NCBI RefSeq assembly: GCF_014642405.1
Contig: NZ_BMIN01000008.1
Span: forward strand, 105,970 to 169,969
Length of the DNA: 64,000 bases
From: Pontibacillus salipaludis
Lineage (GTDB): Bacteria; Bacillota; Bacilli; Bacillales; BH030062
Direction: 5' to 3'
In this document: positions 17,174 through 25,417 of the stretch, in pieces
How the letters are laid out: the number at the start of each line of letters is the position of its first letter
Position numbering within the stretch: the stretch's first letter is position 1
The notes under the pieces: generated by a model
What the model was told of the DNA's origin: nothing
The model's database searches: none
Seen by the model: the letters and a program-made list of their open reading frames with translations, nothing else
Position numbers and translations under genes: made by a program

Positions 17174-17640
17174 GTGGCTCAAGTTGGGTGGGAACGGCTT
17201 AAGTTCAGGTGGCGGCGGCTCAAGTTAGGTGTAGAATGGCTTAAGTTTGAAAGATAATGGCTCAAGAGCTCAAAATAACAGCTCAAGTCATGCGCGGGAC
17301 GGCTCAAGTTGGACAGAACCGGCTCGAAAAGAAGGAGAACTGGCTCAAGTTGAAGAGTAAGCGGCTCAAGCCCTCGCTGCTTATCTGGCTGGGCTTTGGG
17401 GTGTGGCTCAAATGGGGACGTAGCGGCTCAAGTACGCGCGGGGCGGCTCAAGTTTGGTGGCGACGGCTCAAGTTCGTAGCAAACCGGCTTAAGTTTGAAA
17501 AATAATGGCTCAAGAGCTCAAAATAACAGCTCAAGTCGGCACGGGAAGGCTCAAGTTGGCCAGATACGGCTCGAAAAGAAGGAGAACTGGCTCAAGTTGA
17601 AGGAGGAACGGCTCAAGCCAGCGCACAACGGTTCAAGTCT
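17174..17640 (+). repeat. GGCTCAAG tandem array 2
   Basis: About 20 cores of GGCTCAAG (variants GGCTTAAG, GGCTCGAA) at 20-21-nt steps after the terminator of the 3-hydroxybutyrate operon. Two higher-order copies can be seen, sharing the run AATAACAGCTCAAGTC with arrays 3 and 4. One long unit contains CCCTCGCTG...GGCTGGGC. Flanked on both sides by family A palindromes. No plausible gene inside. Confidence 0.9.
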
Positions 17641-17671
17641 TGAGTTCGAAAAAGCTTTATGGTTTTAGCGA

Positions 17672-17698
17672 AGTAAAGGGTGCCAGGCACCCTTTACT
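17672..17698. repeat. REP-like palindrome, family A (copy 2)
   Basis: AGTAAAGGGTGCCAGGCACCCTTTACT without the last bases forms a perfect palindrome of 13-bp arms. GTGTGAAAGTGTATTTT after it matches the sequence after the copy at 39550. Confidence 0.8.
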
Positions 17699-17783
17699 GT
17701 GTGAAAGTGTATTTTCTGGATTGATGGATGTTTGTCCGAGGAGTTTGTCCTGCTGGTACATACTATGTAGAGTAAGTTAAATG

Positions 17784-17877
17784 TGAATGGGGCAAACTCG
17801 TTGAAAGGCGGGGCTGGAGATAGGGGCGAAAAGGTAAGTAAGGTAATGATCACTTTTCTTCGCTATAGCCCCATTCA
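17784..17877 (+). ncRNA. Structured 5' leader before the Pel hydrolase gene (riboswitch-like)
   Basis: A perfect 10-bp stem, TGAATGGGGC (17784-17793) with GCCCCATTCA (17868-17877), closes a 74-nt internal region. Inside are a GAAA-capped hairpin (CTCGTT/GGCGGG, 17797-17812, with G-U pairs) and GAAAAG (17828-17833) with CTTTTC (17853-17858). The 3' side of the closing stem ends 5 nt before the GGAGG of the next gene. GGGCAAAC followed by a GAAA loop recalls the start of c-di-GMP-I riboswitches, but the diagnostic ACGCAAAGC is missing, so no class is assigned. Confidence 0.45.
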
Positions 17878-17893
17878 TAGTTGGAGGGTAAAC

Positions 17894-18736
17894 ATGGTAA
17901 GGAAGATGATGCTGTCCTTAATGGTTTTGGTTGGTATGTTGTTTGTTCCAAGTTCTGTACGTGCGTCTTCACCTATTTTTGAAGACGTAACATCCTATCA
18001 AATCTATTATGATCCGGTCACAACTAAGATTGAAAAGGATATGAGAAGGTATGATCTCGTGATCCTAGAACCACGGGAAGTGACAAAGGAGCAAGTTTCC
18101 CGCATTCAAAATAGCGGGACGATGGTGTTAGGGTACGTCAATGTGATGGAAGCTGATGAATGGAATGTTGAGGTAATGAAGCAACTACAAGAGGAGGATT
18201 TCTTTTATCGGAACGGGGAAAAGGTTTTCTTCCCGGAATGGAATTCGTATCTGATGGATCTTACATCCTCTCATTATCAATCTGTGTTAAGAACAGATTT
18301 GAAAGCTCAGGTAATCGACAAAGGATTCGATGGGATCTTTTTTGATACGGTTGGTGATATTGACGACCAGCATAGTCAGAATAGCTCCGTTTTAACAGCA
18401 CAACGAAATGCCTATGCTGAACTCTTGAAGTTTGTTCGGCATGAATATGGTCAAATCCCGATTATTCAGAACTGGGGGTTTGATACGTTGAAGACTACTT
18501 CCGCTCCTTATGTAGATGGGGTAATGTGGGAAGGGTTTCAATACAGTGCAGTTGCCCGCGATGAATGGAGTCAAAATCGCATAGCTGATTTGAACACGCT
18601 TCGTGCTAAGTATGACATCGATGTTTTTACAGTTTCCTATAAAGGTAAGAGGAAAAGCATGACCTATGCAAGGGAGAGAGGATTTATTCACACTCACGAA
18701 CCCGATCATTATAATCGATGGACGTATGTAAAATAG
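17894..18736 (+). CDS. Secreted PelA-type glycoside hydrolase (GH114/GH166-like)
   Basis: 280 aa from the ATG at 17894 (GGAGGG 6 nt upstream); the longer frame from 17783 would be translated from the structured leader. A signal peptide is clear (MVRKMMLSLMVLVGM...VRASS). The mature part is a TIM-barrel of the TM1410/GH114 type, with GYVNVMEADEWN, LMDLTSSHY and KGFDGIFFDTVGDID carrying the probable acidic catalytic residues. In Pel clusters this hydrolase cleaves GalNAc-rich polymer. In Pseudomonas PelA the hydrolase and deacetylase are fused; here they are separate genes. A terminator and a new promoter lie between it and galE. Confidence 0.85.
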   Translation: MVRKMMLSLMVLVGMLFVPSSVRASSPIFEDVTSYQIYYDPVTTKIEKDMRRYDLVILEPREVTKEQVSRIQNSGTMVLGYVNVMEADEWNVEVMKQLQEEDFFYRNGEKVFFPEWNSYLMDLTSSHYQSVLRTDLKAQVIDKGFDGIFFDTVGDIDDQHSQNSSVLTAQRNAYAELLKFVRHEYGQIPIIQNWGFDTLKTTSAPYVDGVMWEGFQYSAVARDEWSQNRIADLNTLRAKYDIDVFTVSYKGKRKSMTYARERGFIHTHEPDHYNRWTYVK

Positions 18737-18750
18737 CTTTTCTGCTTCCT

Positions 18751-18785
18751 AACGCTCGGACTTAATCTGGGCGTTTATTTTTTTT
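18751..18785 (+). terminator. Intrinsic terminator between hydrolase gene and galE
   Basis: AACGCTC / GGGCGTT 7-bp stem (one G-T pair) followed by a run of eight Ts. It separates the hydrolase from the rest of the pel genes. Confidence 0.65.
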
Positions 18786-18848
18786 GTTTGAAATGACTTT
18801 TATTTACATAATAAAAGTTAGGAAGAACCGAGCAAAACTACCTATTTA

Positions 18849-18877
18849 TTGAATTATATAATACAATGATCTTATAT
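18849..18877 (+). promoter_or_regulatory. Possible sigma-A promoter of galE-pel operon
   Basis: TTGAAT (18849-18854), 17-nt spacer, TTATAT (18872-18877) in a very AT-rich region about 90 nt before galE. Confidence 0.4.
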
Positions 18878-18965
18878 GAATCTTTTTAAGCATTTTGGCC
18901 TATATGAGTCTATGAAAACATATAATTTTATAAAGACAAAAAAGAAAAAGAAAGTGTGAGACGGT

Positions 18966-19988
18966 ATGGAGACGATACTGGTAACAGGTGGAGCAGGTTT
19001 CATTGGATCACACGTATGCGTAGAGTTAGTGGAAGCTGGATTTAGGGTGGTAGCGATTGATAATTTCGTCAACAGTACACCCCAAGCACTAAAGAGGGTC
19101 GAGACAATTACAGGTGAACGGATCCATTGGATGGAAGTGGATATGATGGATGAGACCGCTCTTGATCAAGTCTTTCATAACCATTCCATTGATGCTGTCA
19201 TTCATCTGGCTGGCTTAAAAGCAGTAGGTGAGTCGGTGGTCGATCCTCTCCGATATTACCTCCATAACCTGACCCCTTTACTTCATTTATGTGAATGTAT
19301 GCAAAAACATCACGTTCATCGACTTGTTTTTAGTTCCTCAGCGACGGTATATGGACCTCCTCAACAAGTTCCTATACCAGAAACCCATCCTATTCATACA
19401 GCAAATCCTTACGGCCGTACGAAGCACATGGCTGAACAAATGTTAGAAGATTTTCAACGAGCCTATTTCCCTATGAAAATTATTATACTCCGCTATTTTA
19501 ATCCAATTGGGGCCCATCCAAGCGGGTTGATTGGAGAAAATCCGGCTGACGTGCCAATGAACATCATGCCATACATGACAGAAGTGGCCATCGGGAAGCG
19601 ACCGGTCCTTCACATCTTTGGAGATGATTATCCGACAAGGGATGGCACATGTATACGGGATTTCGTTCACATCACTGATCTGGCAAAAGGTCATGTGAAA
19701 GGGATTGAAGCGACAAATCAGATCAAATCTAGTGCGAGAATCTACAACCTAGGAACAGGCAAAGGGACGACAGTAAAAGAGCTTCTCCGCACATTTGAGC
19801 AAGTCAATGAAACCAAAATCCCTACCTGGACGACTGTCAGACGCCCAGGCGATGTAGCGGTTTCTTACGCTGATATCTCAAAAGCAATAGAGGAGCTTGA
19901 TTGGAACCCTACTAAAGAAATAGAGGATATGTGCAGGGACGCATGGAAGTGGCAGCGGCTTAATCCGGCAGGCTACGTGAAGAAATGA
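18966..19988 (+). CDS. galE: UDP-glucose/UDP-GlcNAc 4-epimerase
   Basis: 340 aa, standard GalE length. NAD-binding TGGAGFIGSH at residues ~7-16, catalytic SSSATVYG and YGRTKHMAE (Tyr-x3-Lys), and the RYFNPIGAHPSG block. It would supply UDP-Gal or UDP-GalNAc. First gene of the transcription unit that continues with pelD (21 nt gap), matching Gram-positive Pel clusters in which galE accompanies pel genes to provide UDP-GalNAc. The ribosome-binding site is poor (GTGTGAGACGGT). Confidence 0.93.
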   Translation: METILVTGGAGFIGSHVCVELVEAGFRVVAIDNFVNSTPQALKRVETITGERIHWMEVDMMDETALDQVFHNHSIDAVIHLAGLKAVGESVVDPLRYYLHNLTPLLHLCECMQKHHVHRLVFSSSATVYGPPQQVPIPETHPIHTANPYGRTKHMAEQMLEDFQRAYFPMKIIILRYFNPIGAHPSGLIGENPADVPMNIMPYMTEVAIGKRPVLHIFGDDYPTRDGTCIRDFVHITDLAKGHVKGIEATNQIKSSARIYNLGTGKGTTVKELLRTFEQVNETKIPTWTTVRRPGDVAVSYADISKAIEELDWNPTKEIEDMCRDAWKWQRLNPAGYVKK

Positions 19989-20009
19989 TCACTTAAATGG
20001 GGTGAGGGG

Positions 20010-21245
20010 ATGTTTTATAAACAAGACCGATTGTGGTTGAAATTGGTGGAAGTAGTTGGGGTATGGGCGCTTATTGTCCTTTTAGATTTAGTGATAGAAG
20101 GGCAAATCATTTCCTCGGTACCGGAAATATTGTTCCTATTCGTTCTTCTCGCTGCACTGCGTTATGGGTTATCTATAGGGGTGTTAGCCTTTTTACTCGT
20201 GGCGGTGTATCGCCTTTTTTTCAGCTGGGTCACAGGGGAAGATGTTCTCTTGCTCTTTTATGAAACAGAATCATTAAGTGCATTTCTGTGGTTGCTTTTC
20301 GTTGCTTTAATTGCTGGATTATTCAGTACTTCTTATAGAGAGAAATATGAAAGTCTTCAATTTCATAAAGAAGAGACAGAAGATGAGAATCATTATTTAA
20401 AAGATACAGTTGAACTACTAGAGCGTACACAGCGTATGTTGCAAATGAAAGTGTTGGAATCAGATCATTCCTTGTCGCGGATTTACCAGGTGGGGATCGC
20501 GCTCGATCAGGACCACCCAGAGCTCATTCGAAGTGAGGCCTTAAATGTCTTTCGTGAAGTTTTTAAAGTTAAGCAAATGGCGATCTACCACGTGGACCAG
20601 TCTCAGCGTGCACTTCGTCTTCTTATTCGACAAGATGAGAAGAACCGGTTTAAGCAATCGATTTTAATCGAGGATACTTCTTCAATGTTCAAACGTATGC
20701 TTGAGGGGAAAACGATCACAATTCGGAATGTCGAGGACCCTGAAGATTCTCCAGTACTTCTCGCTCCGCTTATGTACGAAGGGGAAATTAAAGAAGTTGT
20801 TGTTTTAGAGGATGTTGAATTTCATTCCATCACGGCGCATCAAATGCAAGTCCTTTCTCTCGTTTTGGATTGGATGTCGAGCCGTTTACAAAAAGCCTAT
20901 AATCTTCAACAAGAAAAAGAAAAGCCGAAGATGTTCTCAGGTACGAGCGTTTATAAGAAGCAATTCTTTAACGAGCTTGTAGAAATGGAGGAAAAGAAGG
21001 CTAAAGAGTTTAGGCTACCTTATTTAATAGGCAAAATTCGTTTGAAGTCAACTGTCGAGGTGCCGATCATCGAAGCCGAGATGATGATTCGTTCTCACAT
21101 TCGTGAAATTGACCGCTTAGGATACGATGCGGGTAAGAATGAATTGTGGTTTTTATTCCCTGGTACAGACCCATCAGCCCGTGATGTGATTTTCCCACGT
21201 ATTGAGCAGGTACTGAGGATGAAAGGGGTCGTGTACAATGCTTGA
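20010..21245 (+). CDS. pelD: PelD, membrane c-di-GMP receptor of Pel synthesis
   Basis: 411 aa. Four hydrophobic helices in the first ~110 residues, a short coiled coil (about 115-150), a GAF domain (about 155-290) and a degenerate GGDEF domain. In the last domain the effector site REID (RxxD, residues 365-368) is intact and lies five residues before AGKNE, which replaces GGDEF (374-378). That is the arrangement of a c-di-GMP receptor without cyclase activity, as in known PelD. It would activate Pel polymerisation and export on c-di-GMP binding. Overlaps pelE by 8 nt. Confidence 0.93.
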   Translation: MFYKQDRLWLKLVEVVGVWALIVLLDLVIEGQIISSVPEILFLFVLLAALRYGLSIGVLAFLLVAVYRLFFSWVTGEDVLLLFYETESLSAFLWLLFVALIAGLFSTSYREKYESLQFHKEETEDENHYLKDTVELLERTQRMLQMKVLESDHSLSRIYQVGIALDQDHPELIRSEALNVFREVFKVKQMAIYHVDQSQRALRLLIRQDEKNRFKQSILIEDTSSMFKRMLEGKTITIRNVEDPEDSPVLLAPLMYEGEIKEVVVLEDVEFHSITAHQMQVLSLVLDWMSSRLQKAYNLQQEKEKPKMFSGTSVYKKQFFNELVEMEEKKAKEFRLPYLIGKIRLKSTVEVPIIEAEMMIRSHIREIDRLGYDAGKNELWFLFPGTDPSARDVIFPRIEQVLRMKGVVYNA

Positions 21246-22167
21246 CCTCTTGTTATCCCCTTGGATGTGGGTGGTCTTTTTCCTCGTTCATGCCGTTGTA
21301 GTTGTTATCCTAACAGTTCTGCTCAAGGGGCGGTTTCGGGAAGATCAGCAAGCAGTGGTGGTTTGGGTTTCAATGGTTAGCTGTTTTATGCCTATAGTAG
21401 GAGAACTGTTTGGGTTTCTGGCTTGGTTTTTAGCGAAGCGTTTTACAAGTGAGAAGATCTTTGAAGACTATGATGAATATGTAAGCTATGAAGTCCTGAA
21501 CCTTGAGCCTGTGAGACATGAAGCCAAACGAAGTGTCGATCTTTTGCCCCTTTCAGAATCGCTAACGCTTGGAACATTTGCAAATCGGAAGAACTCTATC
21601 CTGCAATATATTCCAGAGGGGGTCAACCATCAGGGGAAGTACTTGCGGATGGGATTGCTAAATGAAGATCATGAAACCGTTCACTATTCAGCAACACTTA
21701 TGAACACGCTGATTGACCAATATGAGCGGGAGTTAGCTTTGGCGAAAGAACAGGCTCAATCAAGGGACCTTGAATCCTTGAAGCAGCTTCATCAAACCTA
21801 CGCTCGCTATATTCATAGTGACGTACTTACTTCAATCGTACGGAAGCAAAAAGAACAAATGTGGTTAAGTTTCTTGCTCTCGATCGTCCTTTTGTACCCG
21901 GAAGAACCTTGGATCTATGAAGGACTTGGAGACTGTAGTAAGCGCCTTGGCGATCTGGAGGAGGCTGCGGGGTATTATAGGCAATTAATGGAGCAATCCC
22001 CCACTTATCCAAAAGGCTATACCAAGCTTATTAGCGTCTATTATGAAATGGGGAATTGGTCGGGGATTAAACAAACAATTGCGTTGAGTCAAGAAACTCT
22101 CGACTTAATAGACTTATCCGAAGAAGATCGATTTGTTCTACATGTACTAGGAGGGAACGTAACGTGA
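21238..22167 (+). CDS. pelE: PelE, membrane TPR protein of Pel synthesis
   Basis: 309 aa. Two membrane helices at the N-terminus (about 3-28 and 40-62), a soluble middle part and C-terminal TPR-like helices (about 195-290: EPWIYEGLGDCSKRLGDLEEAAGYYRQL). In Pel systems PelE binds PelD and forms the inner-membrane complex. Assignment relies on order between pelD and pelF/pelG plus the architecture; sequence is weakly conserved in this family. Confidence 0.85.
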   Translation: MLDLLLSPWMWVVFFLVHAVVVVILTVLLKGRFREDQQAVVVWVSMVSCFMPIVGELFGFLAWFLAKRFTSEKIFEDYDEYVSYEVLNLEPVRHEAKRSVDLLPLSESLTLGTFANRKNSILQYIPEGVNHQGKYLRMGLLNEDHETVHYSATLMNTLIDQYERELALAKEQAQSRDLESLKQLHQTYARYIHSDVLTSIVRKQKEQMWLSFLLSIVLLYPEEPWIYEGLGDCSKRLGDLEEAAGYYRQLMEQSPTYPKGYTKLISVYYEMGNWSGIKQTIALSQETLDLIDLSEEDRFVLHVLGGNVT

Positions 22168-23999
22168 GAAACATTCGCTCTACATTTGCCGCAATTATTC
22201 TAGTCCTCCTGCTGAGTGTTGTTGTGCTGCAGTGGGGAAGGGTAACAGCGATTTATTCCATGTTCCCACTTCTTAATCAAGAAGAGAAACACTTCCCTAC
22301 TATGGGAACTGAGATGAAGGAACGAAGTGGAGAACCAATAACGATTAGTTTACTAGAGAACGATAGCATTGACTCCAAGGCAGCTATATCAAATATTCGC
22401 TATGCGCTCCAATATGCGAAAATCCCATTCAGAGAAATAAAGAAGGAAGACCTCTCTTCTCTTGAACCAAGTCCATACCATATTCTTATCGTAGCCGGAG
22501 AACATGCGAAAGAATGGCCTTATGAGGTAATAGAGTCCTTCGTAGATCAGGGAGGGCGTCTGATGGTCGCTTTACGATATGGAGGGGTGAAGCAGGCGTG
22601 GAATGATTTAGTAGGAATCGATGATGCCAATGATTTTATCCAATCTACTCAAAAAGGGCTTACGTTTGAGAAATCATTATTCCCAGGTTACCCCAATCTA
22701 TCATCAGAAAACGCGCTATTTTCTCATAGTGTATTAGATATAACATTAAAAGAAGAGGCAGACCTTTATTTATCCGTGCAGGACCACCCTGTCATGTGGA
22801 CATTCGACTATGGTAAAGGGAAAGTTGGCTATTGGAATACGACCATTACAAAAGATAAAGAAGCCAGAGGACTTGTCCTTCAGTCTTTATCCCTTTTGCC
22901 CCCTTCCTTTGTCATGCACCAGGCTGGAATCAAAGTAAGTTACCTGGATGATTTCCCTTCCCCAATTAAAGAAGGAACGGTAGAGAATATGGGGTACGGG
23001 CAATTTGTGAAAGACGTTTGGTGGGAAAGTGTGGAGGAGCTTCGAGAAACGTATGATCTTATCTATACGGGTGCGTTAATCGGCACATATGAAGATCGTC
23101 AGCGGTTAGGGGCAGAGGAGTTAATCGAGCTCCGTGAATTTCCAATGGTTTACTACGGTCGTCAAATTTTAAATAGAGGCGGGGAGCTTGCTTTACACGG
23201 GTACAATCACCAGCCATTAGTCGTTGAGGAAGATGGGATCCCTGTTGATGAGGGGCATGAATACGTTCCTTGGAAGCGTAAGTCGATTATGAAGAAGAAG
23301 TTAAATCAAACTGAAGAGCTCTTCCATCATTATTTTCCTGATCAAGCGTTTCAGTCCTATGTCCCGCCTTCGAACATATTAGGCCCGACAGGATTAGACG
23401 CGCTTATGGAGTCATTGCCTTCTGTGAATGTTATCGCCTCCCTTTATTTCGGTGCGGAAGAGGGGGAATCGTTTATTCAGGAATTTGATTTTGATCAATC
23501 GTACGCGGGCCTTTATCACTTTCCAAGAACCGCGAGTGGGCATGGGGACACGTCGGAAGATTACTTCTTACTAACGGATGCCATCGCAAACCAAGGAGTA
23601 TTCTCCCACTTTATCCACCCAGATGACCGTACGGATGTAGACCGTGCGAAAGGAAGAAGCTGGGAGGAAATGCGAGAAGGACTAGAAGGGATGTACCGTT
23701 TCTTATCCACTTACTATCCTTACTTAGAAAGCCTGACACAGCAAGAAGCTCGGGAAAAGCTAATCGCCTATCAACAATCGAACATTGACGTGCGGTACGA
23801 AAAAGATGCAATCACCATTACAGGTGAAGATATGTTACATCCATCTATTGCTCTCGTACGCCTCAATTCCGGTCAGCACCTTGAGACTGGAGCGTTCTCA
23901 TTTGGAGAAGTGGAAGTTATGCCAGATTCATCAAACTTGTATATTGTAACGCTTCGTGAACCATCTGTCACGCTTAAGATGAAGGAGGAGGTATCATGA
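22164..23999 (+). CDS. pelA: PelA deacetylase-type protein (DUF2194)
   Basis: 611 aa from a GTG that overlaps the pelE stop by 4 nt. One N-terminal anchor helix (about 5-25), an N-terminal glutamine-amidotransferase-like region (about 45-250, e.g. YHILIVAGEHAKEWP) and a C-terminal polysaccharide-deacetylase-like barrel with VSYLDDFPSPI (~273), ALHGYNHQPLV (~350) and FSHFIHPDD (~482), which supply the Asp and His residues expected for a metal site. It would partly deacetylate the extracellular Pel polymer. The hydrolase half found in Pseudomonas PelA is encoded separately upstream. Confidence 0.85.
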   Translation: MRNIRSTFAAIILVLLLSVVVLQWGRVTAIYSMFPLLNQEEKHFPTMGTEMKERSGEPITISLLENDSIDSKAAISNIRYALQYAKIPFREIKKEDLSSLEPSPYHILIVAGEHAKEWPYEVIESFVDQGGRLMVALRYGGVKQAWNDLVGIDDANDFIQSTQKGLTFEKSLFPGYPNLSSENALFSHSVLDITLKEEADLYLSVQDHPVMWTFDYGKGKVGYWNTTITKDKEARGLVLQSLSLLPPSFVMHQAGIKVSYLDDFPSPIKEGTVENMGYGQFVKDVWWESVEELRETYDLIYTGALIGTYEDRQRLGAEELIELREFPMVYYGRQILNRGGELALHGYNHQPLVVEEDGIPVDEGHEYVPWKRKSIMKKKLNQTEELFHHYFPDQAFQSYVPPSNILGPTGLDALMESLPSVNVIASLYFGAEEGESFIQEFDFDQSYAGLYHFPRTASGHGDTSEDYFLLTDAIANQGVFSHFIHPDDRTDVDRAKGRSWEEMREGLEGMYRFLSTYYPYLESLTQQEAREKLIAYQQSNIDVRYEKDAITITGEDMLHPSIALVRLNSGQHLETGAFSFGEVEVMPDSSNLYIVTLREPSVTLKMKEEVS

Positions 24000-25417
24000 A
24001 GATCGGTATGATTGTTGAGGGAAGCTACCCTTATGTAAGTGGTGGTGTGGCGAGTTGGGTGCATACGATGGTTCGACAAATGCCGAATCATCAATTTGTA
24101 ATCATTGCTATTAACCCAACTGTTTATACAGAAAAGGACATGCAATACCGGTTGCCTCCAAATGTCATAGGACTTCAGAACCTGACCCTTAATGAAGCAC
24201 CAAAGAAAGGAAGGAAGAGGCGAGTCGTTTTAGAGGACGAAGACATTGATTCGCTTGAAAAATGGCTAATGTTCGAAGAAGTGAATACGAATGCGTTATT
24301 CGTCATGGGGGATGTAATTCCTTCAAGCGAACGCTATTTCGCAAGTCGCACCTTTTATGAAACGGTGAAAAAAAGCTATGAACATGAGCCGAATAAGGGA
24401 TCATTTATTGATTTTTTATGGATGTGGCGGGGAATGTTTGAACCTGTTCTACGACTTTTACAACAAGAACTCCCTAAGGTCGACATCGTCCACAGTGCAT
24501 CAACAGGCTATGCCGGCTTACTTGGAGCTTACATGGCAAAGAGTCAAGACATCCCCTTTTATGTAAGCGAACATGGAATTTATTCGAGAGAGCGAGAGGA
24601 AGAGATTCTGAAAGCTTCTTGGATTCCTTCCTTCTATAAGAAGCATTGGATTGATTTTTTTCATCACCTTTCAAGGCAAGCCTATAAGGAAGCAAGCAGT
24701 ATCCTCACCTTGTTTGATAAAAATCAACACCATCAACATGAGATTGGAGCAGATCCGGAGAAGACAGCCATTATTCCAAATGGAGTCGATTACGACAGGC
24801 TCTCTCAGTTACCTGTGTCAGAAGAACAGCGTCCGTTTCGTATCGGTGCGATTATCCGGGTAGTCCCCATCAAAGACGTGAAAACGATGATTACAGCTGC
24901 CAAAATTTTAGAGCAGCGTGGTCGCTTGTTTGAGTGGATCTTAATGGGACCGCTCGATGAAGATGAAGATTACGCGAACAAATGCCGTCTCTTTATCAAG
25001 CAAAATGGGCTCGAGAACATGGTGAAGCTAGTAGGGAAAGTCGACATTGCAGATTACTTGCCGACCTTTGATATTGGTGTACTAACGAGTATCTCAGAAG
25101 GGCAACCACTAGCTGTGTTAGAAGGGATGTCAGCAGGTCTTCCCTATGTCGTTACAGATGTCGGCGGATGTTCTGAACTGATTTATGGAAGAGAAGATGA
25201 TCCATTTGGCCCGGCAGGATTCGTCGTACCACCTGTTCATCCTGATCTAGTGGCAGATCGGATTGAGTGGCTTATGGATTACGAGAAGGAGCGTAAGCAT
25301 TTCGGTGAAAACGGACGAAAGAGAGTGGCAGCCTTTTATCAGCAACACCATATGATCGATCAGTACCGCGAACTTTATCGCGCAGGGAGGTCAGCTTATG
25401 GCGGGCATCGGGTTTAA
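23996..25417 (+). CDS. pelF: PelF glycosyltransferase (GT4)
   Basis: 473 aa; ATGA overlap with the previous gene. GT-B fold: N-terminal DUF3492 part with VEGSYPYVSGGVASWVH, then a C-terminal GT4 domain with the E-x7-E motif in SEGQPLAVLEGMSAGLP. PelF is the cytosolic UDP-sugar polymerising enzyme of Pel and works with PelG. Very clear family match. Confidence 0.95.
   Translation: MKIGMIVEGSYPYVSGGVASWVHTMVRQMPNHQFVIIAINPTVYTEKDMQYRLPPNVIGLQNLTLNEAPKKGRKRRVVLEDEDIDSLEKWLMFEEVNTNALFVMGDVIPSSERYFASRTFYETVKKSYEHEPNKGSFIDFLWMWRGMFEPVLRLLQQELPKVDIVHSASTGYAGLLGAYMAKSQDIPFYVSEHGIYSREREEEILKASWIPSFYKKHWIDFFHHLSRQAYKEASSILTLFDKNQHHQHEIGADPEKTAIIPNGVDYDRLSQLPVSEEQRPFRIGAIIRVVPIKDVKTMITAAKILEQRGRLFEWILMGPLDEDEDYANKCRLFIKQNGLENMVKLVGKVDIADYLPTFDIGVLTSISEGQPLAVLEGMSAGLPYVVTDVGGCSELIYGREDDPFGPAGFVVPPVHPDLVADRIEWLMDYEKERKHFGENGRKRVAAFYQQHHMIDQYRELYRAGRSAYGGHRV

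Noticed and set aside
17784..17877. A definite c-di-GMP-I riboswitch
   Set aside because: The conserved ACGCAAAGC segment is absent, so the class cannot be claimed.
17783..17893. N-terminal extension of the Pel hydrolase (start at 17783)
   Set aside because: It would place 37 residues before the signal peptide; GGAGGG in front of the ATG at 17894 decides the start.
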